DNA of 64,000 nucleotides, taken from contig CM046882.1 in NCBI GenBank assembly GCA_025667525.1, positions 22,766,488 to 22,830,487 of the forward strand. Reading direction: 5' to 3'. A program made the position numbers and the translations under genes. The notes below the pieces were generated by a model that saw nothing but the letters and a program-made list of their open reading frames with translations, searched no databases and was not told the origin of the DNA. Shown piece after piece: positions 10,613 to 22,599 of the stretch. This DNA comes from Glebionis coronaria. Lineage: Eukaryota; Streptophyta; Magnoliopsida; Asterales; Asteraceae. Position 1 is the first letter of the stretch. Every line of letters starts with the position of its first letter.

Positions 10613-13600
10613 CCTACCCATTGGGTCCCTTATCACCCCCACTTCCACTTCCAAACACCCTCATCACAGGCCCCACTATTAGATACTACCACATCCTTGT
10701 TACTTTCTAAATGATATAATCTATTAAAGACATCTCTCAACCGCCTTTGATCAACCCATCTATCACTCCAAAACGAAGTACATTCCCCGCTACCAACCTT
10801 CGTGATGAAAGACGTAGAGAACTCCACCCCCGTTTTATCAATCTCACAACCTACTTTAATAATATCTACCCAAACACTACTTCTAGACTCCACAGAAGAG
10901 TTCTTAACTCCAATCCCCCATCCCAACCATGAATACTCCTAATCACTTTACTACATAATGCGTCCTTCTACACCAGAAACCTCTACCACCACTTTCCAAT
11001 CAAAGCCCAATTTTTTTTTCCTTCAAAGACCTAATATATAGGCCCCCGACCCCATCAGGCGCTAACGCCCAATCTCATTTAACCCGAGACATCTTTTTAC
11101 TACCCCCCGCCCCTCCCAAAAAAATCTTTCCAAATTCTCTCAAGATTTTTAATCACACATGAAGGTACATAAAACATTGAGAAATAATACAATGGCAAAC
11201 TCCCAAGCACCGATTTAACCAAGGTCAAGCAACCCCCGAACGACATCGATCTCGCTTTCCACTCGGACAACCGTTTCTTAAACTTTTCAACAAACATTCT
11301 CCAAGCGTTTTCCTTTCTCATGCATAATCCAATCGGTAATCCCAAATATGTGAAGGGGAATTCACCAACTCTACACCTCATCCATCTGTCCATAGTCTCG
11401 ACTTCAGAATGATCCATCCCGACACCATACAGTTTACTCTTGCTCAAGTTAGCTTTTAATCTAACGATCTTCTCAAAGCAATTTAAAATCCACATCAAAT
11501 TTTGGGCATTACCTTTACCCCATTTTATCGAAGACATGGTGTCATCAGCATACCGCAAGTGGGAAACAAAGACCCGATCAACACTAACATTAATTCCTCT
11601 AAGAACACCACAACTCATCGCTTCACTAACAATCACGTTAAGACCCTTGTCCTCCAAAATAATGGAGACAACGGATCCCTTGTCGGATCCCTCTTTTTAG
11701 AGCAAACTCATTGGTAGGTGACCCGTTAACCATAATAGACATTGAAACAGAATGTAAGCACGCCATAATCCACTTGCGCCACTTGCATCCAAAGCCCATG
11801 CTTTCCATTATATCACCTAGGAAGCTCCATCTAACACTATCATAGGCCTTCTCTAAGTCCAGCTTAAATATTAGTCCTTTTTTTTCTTTTTGCGCAAAAA
11901 ATCAATCGTCTCATTAGCAATTAAGACACCATCAAGGATATACCTCCCGCTAATAAAGGCGTTTTGAACATCCCCAACTAGTTTAGAGACCACCTTTTTG
12001 AGCCTTTCCCCTAACATTTTTGCAATTATCTTGTACGTAATAACATCCAATTAAGCTAATAGGGTGGAATCCCCCAAGCCCAATGGGATCCACCGCCTTC
12101 GGAATGAGAGTCACAAAAGAAGCATTACAACCTTTGGAGATCTCCATAAGTTCCCAGAACCGTCTCACTGCCACCAATATTTCATCTTTGATAATATGCC
12201 AAAACCTCCTCATGAAACTAAAGTTAAACCTGTCTGGACTGGGGGACTTATCCCCCCACAACCACAAATAGCTTCCCACACCTCATGTTCCGTAAAAAGC
12301 AGCTCAAGAAAATTCGTCTCTTCCTCCGATAATTTGGTAATGCCGTCACAGGTTATCTTCGATCGACTTGTTTGATTATCAGAAAACATCTTTTTGTAAA
12401 ATCTAAACACTTCCCCTTTGATTAACACAGGGTCTTCACACCACACACCATTGACTAGCAAACCCCGCATATTATTTCTATTATATCTCATTCGAATCAT
12501 CGAATGAAAGAACTTAGAATAGTCGTCACCTTCCACTTCTCACTTTATACGAGCCTTTTGTCTAAGCATGTTACCCTTATCTTTCTCTTTCTCGATGTAC
12601 CCCTTCCTTGCATCCATCCAAGTCACCAATTCAGCATCATTGAGATTTTTATTTTCAGCTTGTAGCTCCCACTCCATTGCTTGAATCCTATACTTTTGGA
12701 TTTCATCATCCATCTTACCAAATCTCTCCTTACTCCAAGTCTTTAAAGCGAATTTCACATTTTTCAATTTGTCTTTAAAAATACAATTAGGTTTTGATCC
12801 TTTAATCGATTTTCCCTACGTATCCGCCACCATCATCTCAATGCCTGGTTCATCCAAACATGCATCAAACATTCTAAATTGCTTCGGCCCAAATCAATAT
12901 CACAATCCTTTAAGACTATGGGACAATGATATGATAACTTGCGATCCAAAGCCACAACCGCTAAGTTCTTCCACTTTTTTCTAAACTCTTATGTGACAAG
13001 GAACCTATCCAACCTGCTAAACTTCTTTCCGTCGTCACTAACGCATGTAAACATCCTACCCCCCCCCCCCCCCATTGGAACCTCAATCAGTTGCGTACGG
13101 TTAATGAATAAATTAAAACAATCATACTCTATTTCATGAAATTGAGTATTCAATCTATCCTCATCATCTCTAACCTTGTTAAAGTCACTAAATATACACC
13201 AAGCTCCGCCATTGTTTGCCATTAAATTCTCGATCTTGTTTCACAAAGAGTATTTTTGGGACCCAACTTGAGGTCCATAAACACTCAAAACACATATATC
13301 GCCGATATTCCCTTTCTGTTTCCCTTTTATCCCAACAAATCGGTCATCCCTGATAGCTTGACAACACGAAAGAAATTCGTGTCCCAAACTATTAAAAAAC
13401 CAGAAGAACGACCATTTGATTCCTTTTGCACATACCCAAAATTTTCTGTTACCCCATAACTCCTCCACAGTTATCATCGATTAAACCACTTTTTGTTTCT
13501 TGCAAAGTTGCGATGCAAAAACGAGCGGATTCTCCTTCCGACATATACCCTGAACCCACCCTTTTTTTTTACCTTCTACACCTATGCCTCTCATATTTAA

Positions 13601-13615
13601 AGAGATAATTTTCAT
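10613..13615 (-). pseudogene. LINE ORF2 remnant: endonuclease and reverse transcriptase
   Basis: ORF2 starts near 13615 on the minus strand (MKIISLNMRGIGVEG, the usual plant L1 endonuclease start). LQETK and then IFSDFNKVRDDEDRLN (about 13180) are endonuclease signatures. The RT follows in several frames: EVWEAICGCGG, a degraded HPISLIGCYY, LRYADDT (the catalytic YADD box, near 11550), FTYLGLPIG and ARSMSFGGCLTLVKSVLGS. The linker region with WVDQRRL and WKWKWG lies at 10633-10926. Many stops, frameshifts and a C-run at 13061-13074 show that it is dead. Confidence 0.88.
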
Positions 13616-15675
13616 AACAAACCAATAAGTAACGAAGCTAACACAAACCTAAATTAAATTACCATTCATCCCCGCGTCCTTCTTCTCCGATATCGTATCG
13701 TTTCCTTCTTTTTCCCAAATAACACCAATCTGTTCACCAATCTATTTTACCCATATGTCACTTGTAGAGCAAACTTTAAACGAATCCGCAACCCATGACC
13801 TTGGATGCCACTTTTGTTGTCCCCACTTGATAACGCTTTAATTATACATGTTTGCGTGTGCGTTATCTGTATATATTTAGGTTAATTATGTGAATTATCA
13901 ATACTTAATAGACTATATTTGATGTATAGGTTCCAAGGACGTGTCGTGGAAGGAAATGAAAGAAAACACGAAGGAACGAAGCTTAAACGAAGAAATAAAG
14001 TCAAGCTTCTGATCTCCCGACACCTGTCACTGTTTTGGCCATATCTTGAGCATACGAACTCCGTTTTAGTTGGTTCAAGCGGCCACGGAAAGAGGAAAGA
14101 ATTATCTACAATTTTACCTTTTGGTCCAAACCTGGAAATGACCAAAAGTGCAGCGCAAAATCCTAAAAGTGCAGCGCATTTTTCTGCCGTACAAGAATAT
14201 TCTAGACGGGCAAATGTGCGGCGCACAAATTCAAAAGTGCGGCGCACTTTCCTTCTGCACATCTTAAAAGTCATATTTATGACTCCTATTCATTGCTAAT
14301 CCGGTTAATTACTTTAGCCTTGGTCCCCAAGTGTTAGAAACACTTTAAATACACTAAAAGAACTCAGAGAAACATCATTCCATATCTATATCCACAACTC
14401 CATTGGAGAAGGAGAGCTAAGGTGAGGATCTTTGGAACCAATGATCCAAACACTCTTCTAATCCATGGTGAACCACCATATCACCACCACCATCATAACC
14501 CACGTATTTACCACCTTCCTTGGGCATATTCAGTAGCATTTGGTTGTTGGTTGATCATGGAATTATTAGTTTTGGACTTATGGTTGTTGTAATCATAATA
14601 TTGGTTTTGGTACTTTGTAATCAAACCACTCGTATAAATGGATTGGGTATATTTCTTTACTGATCAAATTGATATGTTTCTTAGTTTATTGATGCTTGTG
14701 ATATTGATTATTGGATTGATTATATTAGCTTCGCAGGGGCGAAGTGCGGCGCACAATTAGTTTTATGTGGCGCACTTTTTCCCTGGTTCATGTTTATAAG
14801 TATGATCTAAATGCTTTTGTATTAGATGCTATTGTGTAAGACCATTGTTATGTGTTGAGTTTATTCTTGATCATGACTAGTACTCATGTGAGTGGATAAA
14901 TTTCTTGTCATCTAGTAAATTAATCTTGTTATTCGCTTTTGTCACGATTGGTGGAATAAAACACATAACAACTCTTACATAATCTTATCTATTACTTTGG
15001 TCATTGAAATCAAGCATAAACTATTCTTAATGCTTTTAGTATGACATGATCTTTAGTCGGATTTTTGTTATATTAATTAGATGTTGCATGTGCGACTAGT
15101 AATCCACATGTTGTCTTACCTTGTTTATGTGCTTGTAATTCTTCTTAGCTATGTATCATTTCTATGTTCTCAGCGTTAACCAAACGCACATTTAAATCAT
15201 CATTTGGAATAGTATATCTTTAGAACTTGTGACACTCTAAAGATAATTGTTTTAACTTGTTAACACCAATCCCGTGGATCGACCTGGACTTTATCCTTAG
15301 ACTATACTATACACGAAAGGGTATACTTGTCCGTGTTGTGTTTTAGTCCCTTGTTTGGTAATCTCTAGTAATACATAAATTTAAAACTCGCTTTCGCAAC
15401 ATCATGTTTTTGGCCCCTTTGTTTAGACTATGCGAAACACACATCACCACTCGTTGACCTATTGACCCTATCCTTGTATGCATTTGATGATGATTGTTGA
15501 CAACCTGGCCTTTTCTCGTCATACTTAAGCATAGAGAATATATACGTTGATATCGTGTCACCTTTTTAGTTAAACGCTGGCTTCTCTCATTCATGGACGG
15601 ATTTCTTTCCCCATTTTCATTACTAACTAATTGGGTTGTTGTCTCGCCTCCTGCATATGACCCTCCCACTGACAT
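13616..15675 (-). pseudogene. LINE ORF1 / 5' region remnant, split by an LTR-like insertion
   Basis: Between the ORF2 start and 13827 the minus strand carries the likely C-terminal part of ORF1 (WHPRSWVADSFKVC). Beyond the insert at 13828-15446, minus-strand frame 15675-15447 continues from MSVGGSYAGGE. The assignment to ORF1 rests on position just upstream of ORF2; I do not see a clear nucleic-acid-binding domain. Confidence 0.45.
13828..15446 (+). mobile_element. Probable solo LTR, 1.6 kb, in the LINE 5' region
   Basis: It begins TGATAACGC and can be read to an end ACACACATCA with the matching 5-bp flank CCACT on both sides (13823-13827 and 15447-15451). The 3' part, with atcccgtggatcgacctgg and then actatactatacacgaaagg, is typical of long LTRs of Tat/Athila-type Gypsy elements. 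Caution: cgcaacatca followed by tgtttttggcccc near 15398-15420 resembles an LTR end plus a degraded primer-binding site, so the true right edge may be about 45 bp earlier. It contains several copies of the motif gtgcggcgcac (14150-14250 and 14740-14775). Confidence 0.55.
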
Positions 15676-15782
15676 TTTTCTTTTATTACATACTTGATTG
15701 CCACTGCTTAGTCTTTGTATTTCTCTAATTTCTAGCGAGTATTATTTTCAGCAAGATTGAAAAACAATAACTTGTAATAGAT

Positions 15783-15808
15783 ACTAGCAGGGTACCCGCG
15801 CGTTGCGA
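15783..15808 (-). mobile_element. Helitron-like 3' terminal motif
   Basis: Read on the minus strand this ends GCGCGGGTACCCTGCTAG followed by T, similar to the GC-rich stem plus CTAG/CTRR end of plant Helitrons. Related copies occur at 28194-28258 and 42097-42123. No Helitron 5' end or coding capacity was identified. Confidence 0.35.
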
Positions 15809-16044
15809 CAATGGGTACTCTGTGATTAAAGTTCATGCGCAAACTAAATAAGGTTGACGAACCAATTAGTCTGGAAAAAATAGTCAAGTTCTTTCTATTT
15901 CGTATTTGGCTGACTTTTACTGGAGAGACGAACCGGAGGCGACCATAGTTTCCGAATGACCCCGTTGGTATGTTCTAAAATCATTTGAACCATCAACTTG
16001 ACATATATATTGTATGAGAATTTATGTGTTTTATTAGTTTGTAC

Positions 16045-16388
16045 TAGGGCTGAGCATCGGTCCAGGACCGGACCGGACCGACCAAGACCGGACCGGACCG
16101 AGGACCGAAATGGTCCGAAACCCCGGACCGAGACCGGACAGAAGTAGTCCGGTCAGGTCCGGGTCGGTCCGTCCGGTTCGGTCCGGTCCGGTCTGAATCG
16201 GTACTCGGTCCGATCCGGTTCTATTAGTCAAAATCGATAAGATTTTTTGTAAGACCGGACCGACCGGACCGATGACCGATTTTGTCCAAAACCCCGGACC
16301 GAGGACCTGACCGAAATTGTACGGTCCGGTTCGGTTCGGTTCGGTTTTCCGGTCCGAGTCTGTTTTGGGTCTGCTATGCTCAGCCCTA
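16045..16388. mobile_element. hAT-type MITE rich in GGACCG palindromes, 344 bp
   Basis: The inverted termini are tagggctgagcat and its complement, flanked by a perfect 8-bp direct duplication gtttgtac (16037-16044 and 16389-16396), the hallmark of hAT insertion. The interior is a near-palindrome built from ggaccggacc/ggtccggtcc words and is much more GC-rich than its surroundings. No coding region. Confidence 0.92.
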
Positions 16389-17034
16389 GTTTGTACAATA
16401 TAGTAACATATATTTTTTATTTAAAAATGTTTTAAAAATAACATTAATGAGTGTATTTAATTAGTTTGTACTTTATGCTTTATCATGTGTATTGCTTAAG
16501 TTTAAAATTTAAAAAACATTTAATGTATAAATGATTTATAATATAAGCGTTATAAGTTGTATGAGTTTAAGTTAAGTTTTGTGCATTTGAGGATTGTACC
16601 ATAAGTTTTAAGAGTAGTATTATTTAAAATTAAATAAGGAGAAATATACTAATCTCTTTTTATATGTAATATAGATAAACAATTGGGAATAGCTTGCAGC
16701 AACAAACTTATCTGAAGTTGTGTGCAATGTAGAATTTCAAATTTCACATTTGGCCCTTCAACTTTAACATTATCACATCTTTGATCTTTTGATTATACTT
16801 AACAGCATATAAGCTTCCCGGCAGTTGGCTGCAAGGATCATTTTCTCAAAACAATTACCATTAATGATCATAACTTGTTGAAGGTAAAATTTGAACATTT
16901 TCGATAAGATTTACTAAGTTTTTCAAATTTTGATCAACATTGATTGTTATTAATCAGCATTGACCATGATTGACTAAATTGTTCAACCAATTTATAAAAA
17001 ATAGAAAAAGTTGATGACCTAGTTACACAACTTA

Positions 17035-17860
17035 GGGGCCGCTTGGTAAAACTGAGAGGAATGAGAATGAGTAAAGATAAAGAAATACAAAGGAATGTAA
17101 TGAACATTCCCTAGTATTATCATTATTATTATTGGTGCTTGGGTAATATAAGATGCGGCGGTGATTGGAGATGGTGGCAACAACGGCTAGGGTGTTTATA
17201 ATCAGGGTCGCGACGGTGACGATGTTGGTAGGGGAAGCAATAATGAAAATTAGTGGCGACTAGTGGTGGTTGAGGACGACAACCATTGTAACAAACTATT
17301 AGGGCAGCGATGGCGATGTGAGGTGGAGGTGGTGGTAAATGCGATGATCAGTGGTTTTTGGGTGGTTATGGACGGTTGGTGGTTGCGATAAGCGGTTGTG
17401 GTATATGGTATAGGTAGCGACGATATGTGGAGGTTGTGGCGATGATGATGATCGACGTTATGGTGGTGGTAGTGGTGGCGCTATCGGTAGCCGTGGGTAA
17501 TGGTGGTAGAGTGTGGTGGCGGTATCAGTAGAGGTGTTGGTCTCTGGTGGACAAATACACACTTGAATCCATGGTGAGGTGATAGCGGTCAGTGGCAGAA
17601 GTAGTGGTGGTGGCGGCGGAGAGTGGTGGGGGCGTCGGGAGGATGGTGGTAACGACAATGGTGATGGTTAGTGATGGTGGTGGTGGTAAGTGGAGACACA
17701 CACGTACTTAAATCTATTACCTCAAATCGATTACCGCCAATTTACAAGGTAATGGTTCATTACCCAATAATAGATAATGATTACTTATATATCTCCTAAC
17801 CAAACACTATCAATCATTATCATTCCCATTACTTACCCCTAAACATAACCAAGCACACCC
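17035..17860. mobile_element. Harbinger-like element with a GGT/GGC-rich core, 0.8 kb
   Basis: The ends ggggccgcttggt and (inverted) gggtgtgcttggt are imperfect inverted repeats, and TTA flanks both sides (17032-17034 and 17861-17863), as for PIF/Harbinger. The centre, about 17160-17700, is a GGT/GGC-rich low-complexity tract; open frames across it come from this composition. Confidence 0.6.
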
Positions 17861-18480
17861 TTAATTTTTATACCAAACAATACTATCATATCTCATTTCC
17901 TACTTTACCCTTAATCAAACCAAACCAAACCAAACACGCTCGTTTCTTCATTCGTTCCGATTACCCTACTCAATCTCAACAAGGTACAATTTTTAATGAA
18001 ATAATTGTTCGATCAATATAAGCTGTAACCTATGTGTCATGTTTTTTTTTTGTTTTCTTTTGTTTTCTATATTGTACTACTCATACTTGTTATGAGGGGC
18101 GGATCTACTACTTTGGGTGGCGGCATCCTCTATAGCTCGAAAAAAAATGAGATTATAAAGTGTTTTTTATTCAATTTTGACCATTTTTTTAAATGGCGTC
18201 ACTAGAAACACGCCTCCACTCATACATTAAAGTCCAACATTCAACATTCTAAAACCTAAAAATCTTTCGTTTTAAGTTAAAATACTCAATTTTTATTCGT
18301 ATTTTAGTTTTTTCGTCTTGCTAATGTTAACAATTTTTTTGCCCCCACACTTCAATATCCTGCGTCCACCACTGCTTGTTATTGTGTTAGTTTATTTAAG
18401 TGGGTGTCCGGATTTGGAGAACATCTTCACCAAGATGTCTTAGGAATAACTTCGATAAGATGTTGAGAGACTCGAGCCTT

Positions 18481-18954
18481 GACCTTTTATCCACAAAATC
18501 TTTCTTATAGGCCCATTAGTTTTTGGAGATGGGTACAACCGAGCCAAAACCTTTTGGTTGGCGAGAACACCTTACCCCGGGTGCATTTGACACTCGCTAT
18601 TGTCCACCCGAAGGAATAGCTTTGACAACTATCATTCTTGGCGAGTTGGTGCTCGAATAGGCAGACCTTAACTTTTTATCTACAAAATATCTCTCGTGGG
18701 CCCATTAGTTTTGGAGATTGGTACCAAGTGAGCCAAAACCTTTTGGTTACAAATAACCACTTACTCACATAAAAGGCGTGAATTGACGGAAACACTTTAC
18801 CCTGGGTGCCAAGGAACAACTTCGTCAACTCTCGTGATGTTCGTGCTCAAGTACATAGAGACTCGAACCGTTGACCTTTTTATCCACAAAATCTCTCTCG
18901 TGGGTCCATTAGTTTTTGGAGATGGGTACCTACTTAGCCAAAACCTTTTGGTTA
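18481..18954 (-). repeat. Three tandem tRNA-derived SINE-like units
   Basis: A block reading (plus strand) gaccttttatccacaaaatc, then cccattagtttttggaga, then gagccaaaaccttttggtt occurs at 18481, 18664 and 18873, a spacing of about 183 and 209 bp. On the minus strand the units carry TGGCTAAGTAGG (an A-box match) and GGTTCGAGTCTC (a B-box match), so they look like tRNA-derived SINEs in tandem. The first two units are more diverged. Confidence 0.65.
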
Positions 18955-19310
18955 TAAATAAGCTCTTATATAAGGCTTGAAAATAAGAACTTCAACAGAT
19001 GATGTTTTTATTTACTTATTTTGTGAAAAGAACAATAAGAAATAATGATTTGTTGGACATTAGTAAACAATGGTGTTAAATTTATCTCGAATAAGCACTT
19101 TGGAATAAGCAGAAGCAGTTTGCGTCACACAAACCGGTTCTGCTTATAAATAAGCAATCCCAAACGCCCCCATAACTCAAGTTCCGAAGTAGATTGTATG
19201 TACTGTACTTGTGTTTTACATTCAAAACGTAAAGCGATTATGTAGTTTTTCTGTTACTTCTCCGTTTGCTTGATTTATGGGATTTACTTTTAGTAGGGCT
19301 AAGCAAGAAG

Positions 19311-21149
19311 ATGAAGACCGACACAAATGATACAACGGACCGGATTTCAAACAGCGAGAATACGAAGGAGAACACAATAGATACAACCGACCGGATTACA
19401 CTCCTTCGTGACTCTATTGTTCACCACATACTGTCGTATCTTGTGGATCATCCAAAATTGCGTATTCGAATGAGTGTGTTGTCTAAGCGATGGTTTGCAC
19501 TGACGGCTTCTTTTCCTATATTGTATTTCCATTTAAACGCGGCATGGTTTTGGTCGTTTTCTAGAGAGCATGATCCTAAGTATATCAGGGAGAAGTTTTA
19601 TAAATATGTCGAATATACCGTGTCTAGATTCTGCGAGCAAAACATCAGTGCACAAACACTCGAGATCTATGCAGAAATAACAAATCTCGAACGAAGAGAA
19701 CTTTTTGGGCGTTGTCTTGATTTAGTTCTTGAAAAAGGCTTGCAGACGATGGATATTCATTTCTGGTATGATTTTAATACTGCCAATCAGCCAATGTTAC
19801 GATTGCCTAATGCAGTCTTATCTGCCTCTTCGTTAACATCTTTGACGTTGAATAAGTGTGAGTTGCCTTCGTCCTTGATGGTTGGCGTTGTGAAATTCAA
19901 GTCATTGAGGCTGTTGTCGCTTTCGTATATCCCGATAGATGAGGGTGTGATCGAGTATCTGACCAAATGTTGCCCTCTTCTTGAAGAAATATATCTCGGA
20001 TATTGCTATGGCTTTAAAAGGTTTTGCGTTAAAAGGCATCATAATCTTCTGAAAGTTGGTATTAATCTTCTGGAAGTTGATTATTACCGTGACGAAAGAG
20101 TTCTTCTTGAACGAATAGATATTGAAGCTCCAAATCTGAGTTATTTTCTTCTATCGAGTAACAAAGACAAAGCTCCCTCTATTAATATGGCTTCTTGCAA
20201 AAAGCTAACAACATTTTGTTACTGCGGGTTTCCATTAAAAAGATTCAGTGACTACTTATCTAACTTCCCCATCCTCGAGAATGTTTCTTTAAATCTTTCA
20301 TCTGGTGTTGACAACCTGAAGTTGTCACACCAGTTCTTGAGGAAATTAGTACTACAATCCGACTGTGATTTGGAAAAAATTGATTTAAATGCACCCAATT
20401 TACTCCTGTTCGAGTACTATGACCGAACGTATTTTCAAAATTTCAAAATTTTATCAAGGGAGGATTCGTCCTTGTCGAAAGGATGTATGACATGTCTGGC
20501 AATAGAGTATTCTGGCAATCTTTGGTTCGAGAAGTTGAGGAAATTCTTGGACAAGAATAGCATCTTCAAAGTTTTGAAGTTGCGTTTGCCAATTGTCTTA
20601 CAGACACATGTTGCGGAGTTACAGCTGATGGAGTCGCCACCTTATGAACTCGAACATGTTGAGCTTACTGGAACACCGGTTTCTGTAGCTCTTATAGATG
20701 CTGTGCTTTGGTGTTGTCGGCCTCGGTCTCTAAGTTTAGAACTTTATCGTTATAATGGCAACTGCGTTGTTGCTGAGGTAAGATTTATATAACATGTCTT
20801 ATCCGTTGCACTTCAACATGGTTTAGATTCTGATCCTAGGCAAAAATAATGTTTTTTTTTTATCTTTTCTCTTCAGTATGCATACGAGAAACTACTTCGA
20901 CAAGAAGATGAGGGCCAAACTAATATTAAGTTTGTGTTGAGTCCCTCGTATAAAGACGAACAACCATTCAGTGACTTGGATTCATTATTGAATGCGCTAT
21001 GTCGTGAAGAATCAAGATGCAAAATCACCTTTATAAAGGAAGAAGGTACATTATTTATCGTTTTCTTTTGTCAACTTATACAATTTATATGTGTATAACA
21101 CATTCTGTCGTCTTGTAATATCCAAACAGTTGTCCAAGAAGCAGGATAA
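19311..21149 (+). CDS. F-box / LRR protein, three exons
   Basis: Exons: 19311-20777, 20877-21045, 21130-21149, all GT-AG; 551 aa. The F-box is at about residues 24-68 (ITLLRDSIVHHILSYL, then RMSVLSKRWFALTASFP), followed by irregular leucine-rich repeats typical of plant F-box/LRR proteins (RLPNAVLSASSLTSLTLNKC, SLRLLSLSYIPIDEGVIEYL, CCPLLEEIYLGYC). The usual role is substrate receptor of an SCF ubiquitin ligase with SKP1/ASK and CUL1; the substrate is unknown. The ATG at 19311 is chosen because the frame upstream has no other ATG before a stop. The last exon is only 20 nt and the exon 3 acceptor is inferred. It is the only plus-strand gene between the GLP genes. Confidence 0.88.
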
Positions 21150-21709
21150 TGGAGTATGCAGATCGTGAGATTTCTTCGTGAGTTGGATTGAGGAACGTAT
21201 CCGTGATGACAGAAGGTACAAAAGGTGCGACTAGTAATAGTAGAAAATTGGATTCTTTTTTACGTGTTTTAGTGTTATTGAGGAGTCAGGTTCAAATTTT
21301 CAATGAAAATCCGATACAGTGATTTGTGAACGTTTTTAAGTAACCCGATTAACATCCAAATAAAAGTATTGCAATAAGCTAGAAGTAAAAAGTACTTTGT
21401 ACGACTTCCATGACATTGAATCGTTAGGACGTGAATTGCTAATACTGAAATGAGCGCGCTATAGTGGTTTGTGAATCAGCCAACACTCGATTTTCAGTAA
21501 CTCAAGGTGCGTTTATCATCAACATTTCTGATTCACATTAACCTTTCGTTTCCTAATGTTGACGTTAAAAAAGAAAAGCGGAATTTTTGAAGATCAAACA
21601 TAAGATGAAAATGCCAACTTACATATAATCGATCAATATTTGGTTAGAAAAAACACGAACACGCAAATATCATTTCTGTCTTACGTTCGGATATAATTTA
21701 AGTCGGGTT
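21150..21709. other. Intergenic region between the F-box gene and GLP2
   Basis: This holds the 3' ends of two convergent genes. No further gene, repeat or RNA is evident to me. Confidence 0.5.
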
Positions 21710-22451
21710 TCAAAACTTGATCTGGATGTTATTGATAACATCATCGCTAGATTGAAACGCCTTAGCAAGAACATCAGTCGCTATATCTGGTTTTGACCCA
21801 AAAATCACATTTGCAACAGGGATCGTCCCTGGATTCTGGCTACTCAACGCCACAATCACAGTTGCACGTTTCTGCCCAAGGTTCCTTTGGTAATGCACAA
21901 GATTCTGTGGGAAAACGAAGACATCACCTTTATTCAAAACCTTAGAAATATGACGGTTTTCAGGGTTTGACGTGACAAATCCAACCTCGAGACTTCCTTT
22001 CAACACAGTCAAGATCTCAGTGCCACGAGGATGCGTGTGAGGTGGATTAATCCCAAACGGTGCAAAATCAATACGTGCCAACGAGATTCCTAAAGTATTC
22101 AGTCCTGGCACCTGTGCCACGAAAGCTGGGGTCACCCCAAACCCGAGTGCTGTGTTTAAGATGTTTGCTCTTTTGTGGAGACCGCTAAAATGGAAGTCGC
22201 TAGCTTGAACCAAACTTGAGTTCTTGCAGGTGAAACCATTCACCAAAACTGCAATAAGCACGTAACACGATTAAAAACCTTAACCATAAAGTACATACGA
22301 TAAAAAAGAACGAAAACAATGTGTTATGTACTTATGTACCTTGACCATTCATGTCCGCGACACAAAGATCTTGTAAAGGACTATGGTCAGCTGCCGTTGC
22401 CACTGAGAAAACGAGAGCTAGAGCGACAAACGAGCCAAAAACGCGAGCCAT
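21710..22451 (-). CDS. Germin-like protein 2 (cupin), two exons
   Basis: Exon 1 is 22340-22451 and exon 2 is 21710-22248, with a phase-1 intron; 216 aa. The signal peptide MARVFGSFVALALVF is followed by SPLQDLCVADMNGQ. Box 1 is PPHTHPRGTE and box 2 [15 protein letters not shown], so all four metal ligands are kept. Compared with its paralogs it has ANILNTALG where the others have GNTSN, losing that glycosylation sequon, but it has a sequon in KNSSL. It is one residue longer than the others. It probably acts as an apoplastic cupin; the enzymatic activity is not predictable. Confidence 0.93.
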
Positions 22452-22516
22452 GGATAGACCTGAAGGGCGAAAAATCGGCTATATAAGTTCTGGATGTGTC
22501 GATGTTCGGGTAAGGG

Positions 22517-22531
22517 TGCTTATATAGTGAA
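22517..22531 (-). promoter_or_regulatory. TATA region of GLP2
   Basis: Minus-strand TTCACTATATAAGCA, identical to the 15-mer before GLP1, about 66 nt upstream of the GLP2 ATG. Confidence 0.65.
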
Positions 22532-22599
22532 AGAATGCATAGAATGCCGTCTAGTGAATATAATCGAAACATGTTTTTTTGTCTTTGAAATTATGTGTT

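Noticed and set aside
13919..14299. 126- and 130-codon overlapping frames on both strands
   Set aside because: They lie inside an LTR-like sequence and show no domain; the overlap on both strands speaks for chance.
16034..16231. Arg/Gly/Pro-rich frame
   Set aside because: Translation of the GGACCG palindrome of a hAT MITE.
17458..17658. Pro/Ser-rich minus-strand frame
   Set aside because: Composition artefact of the GGT/GGC-rich core of the Harbinger-like element.
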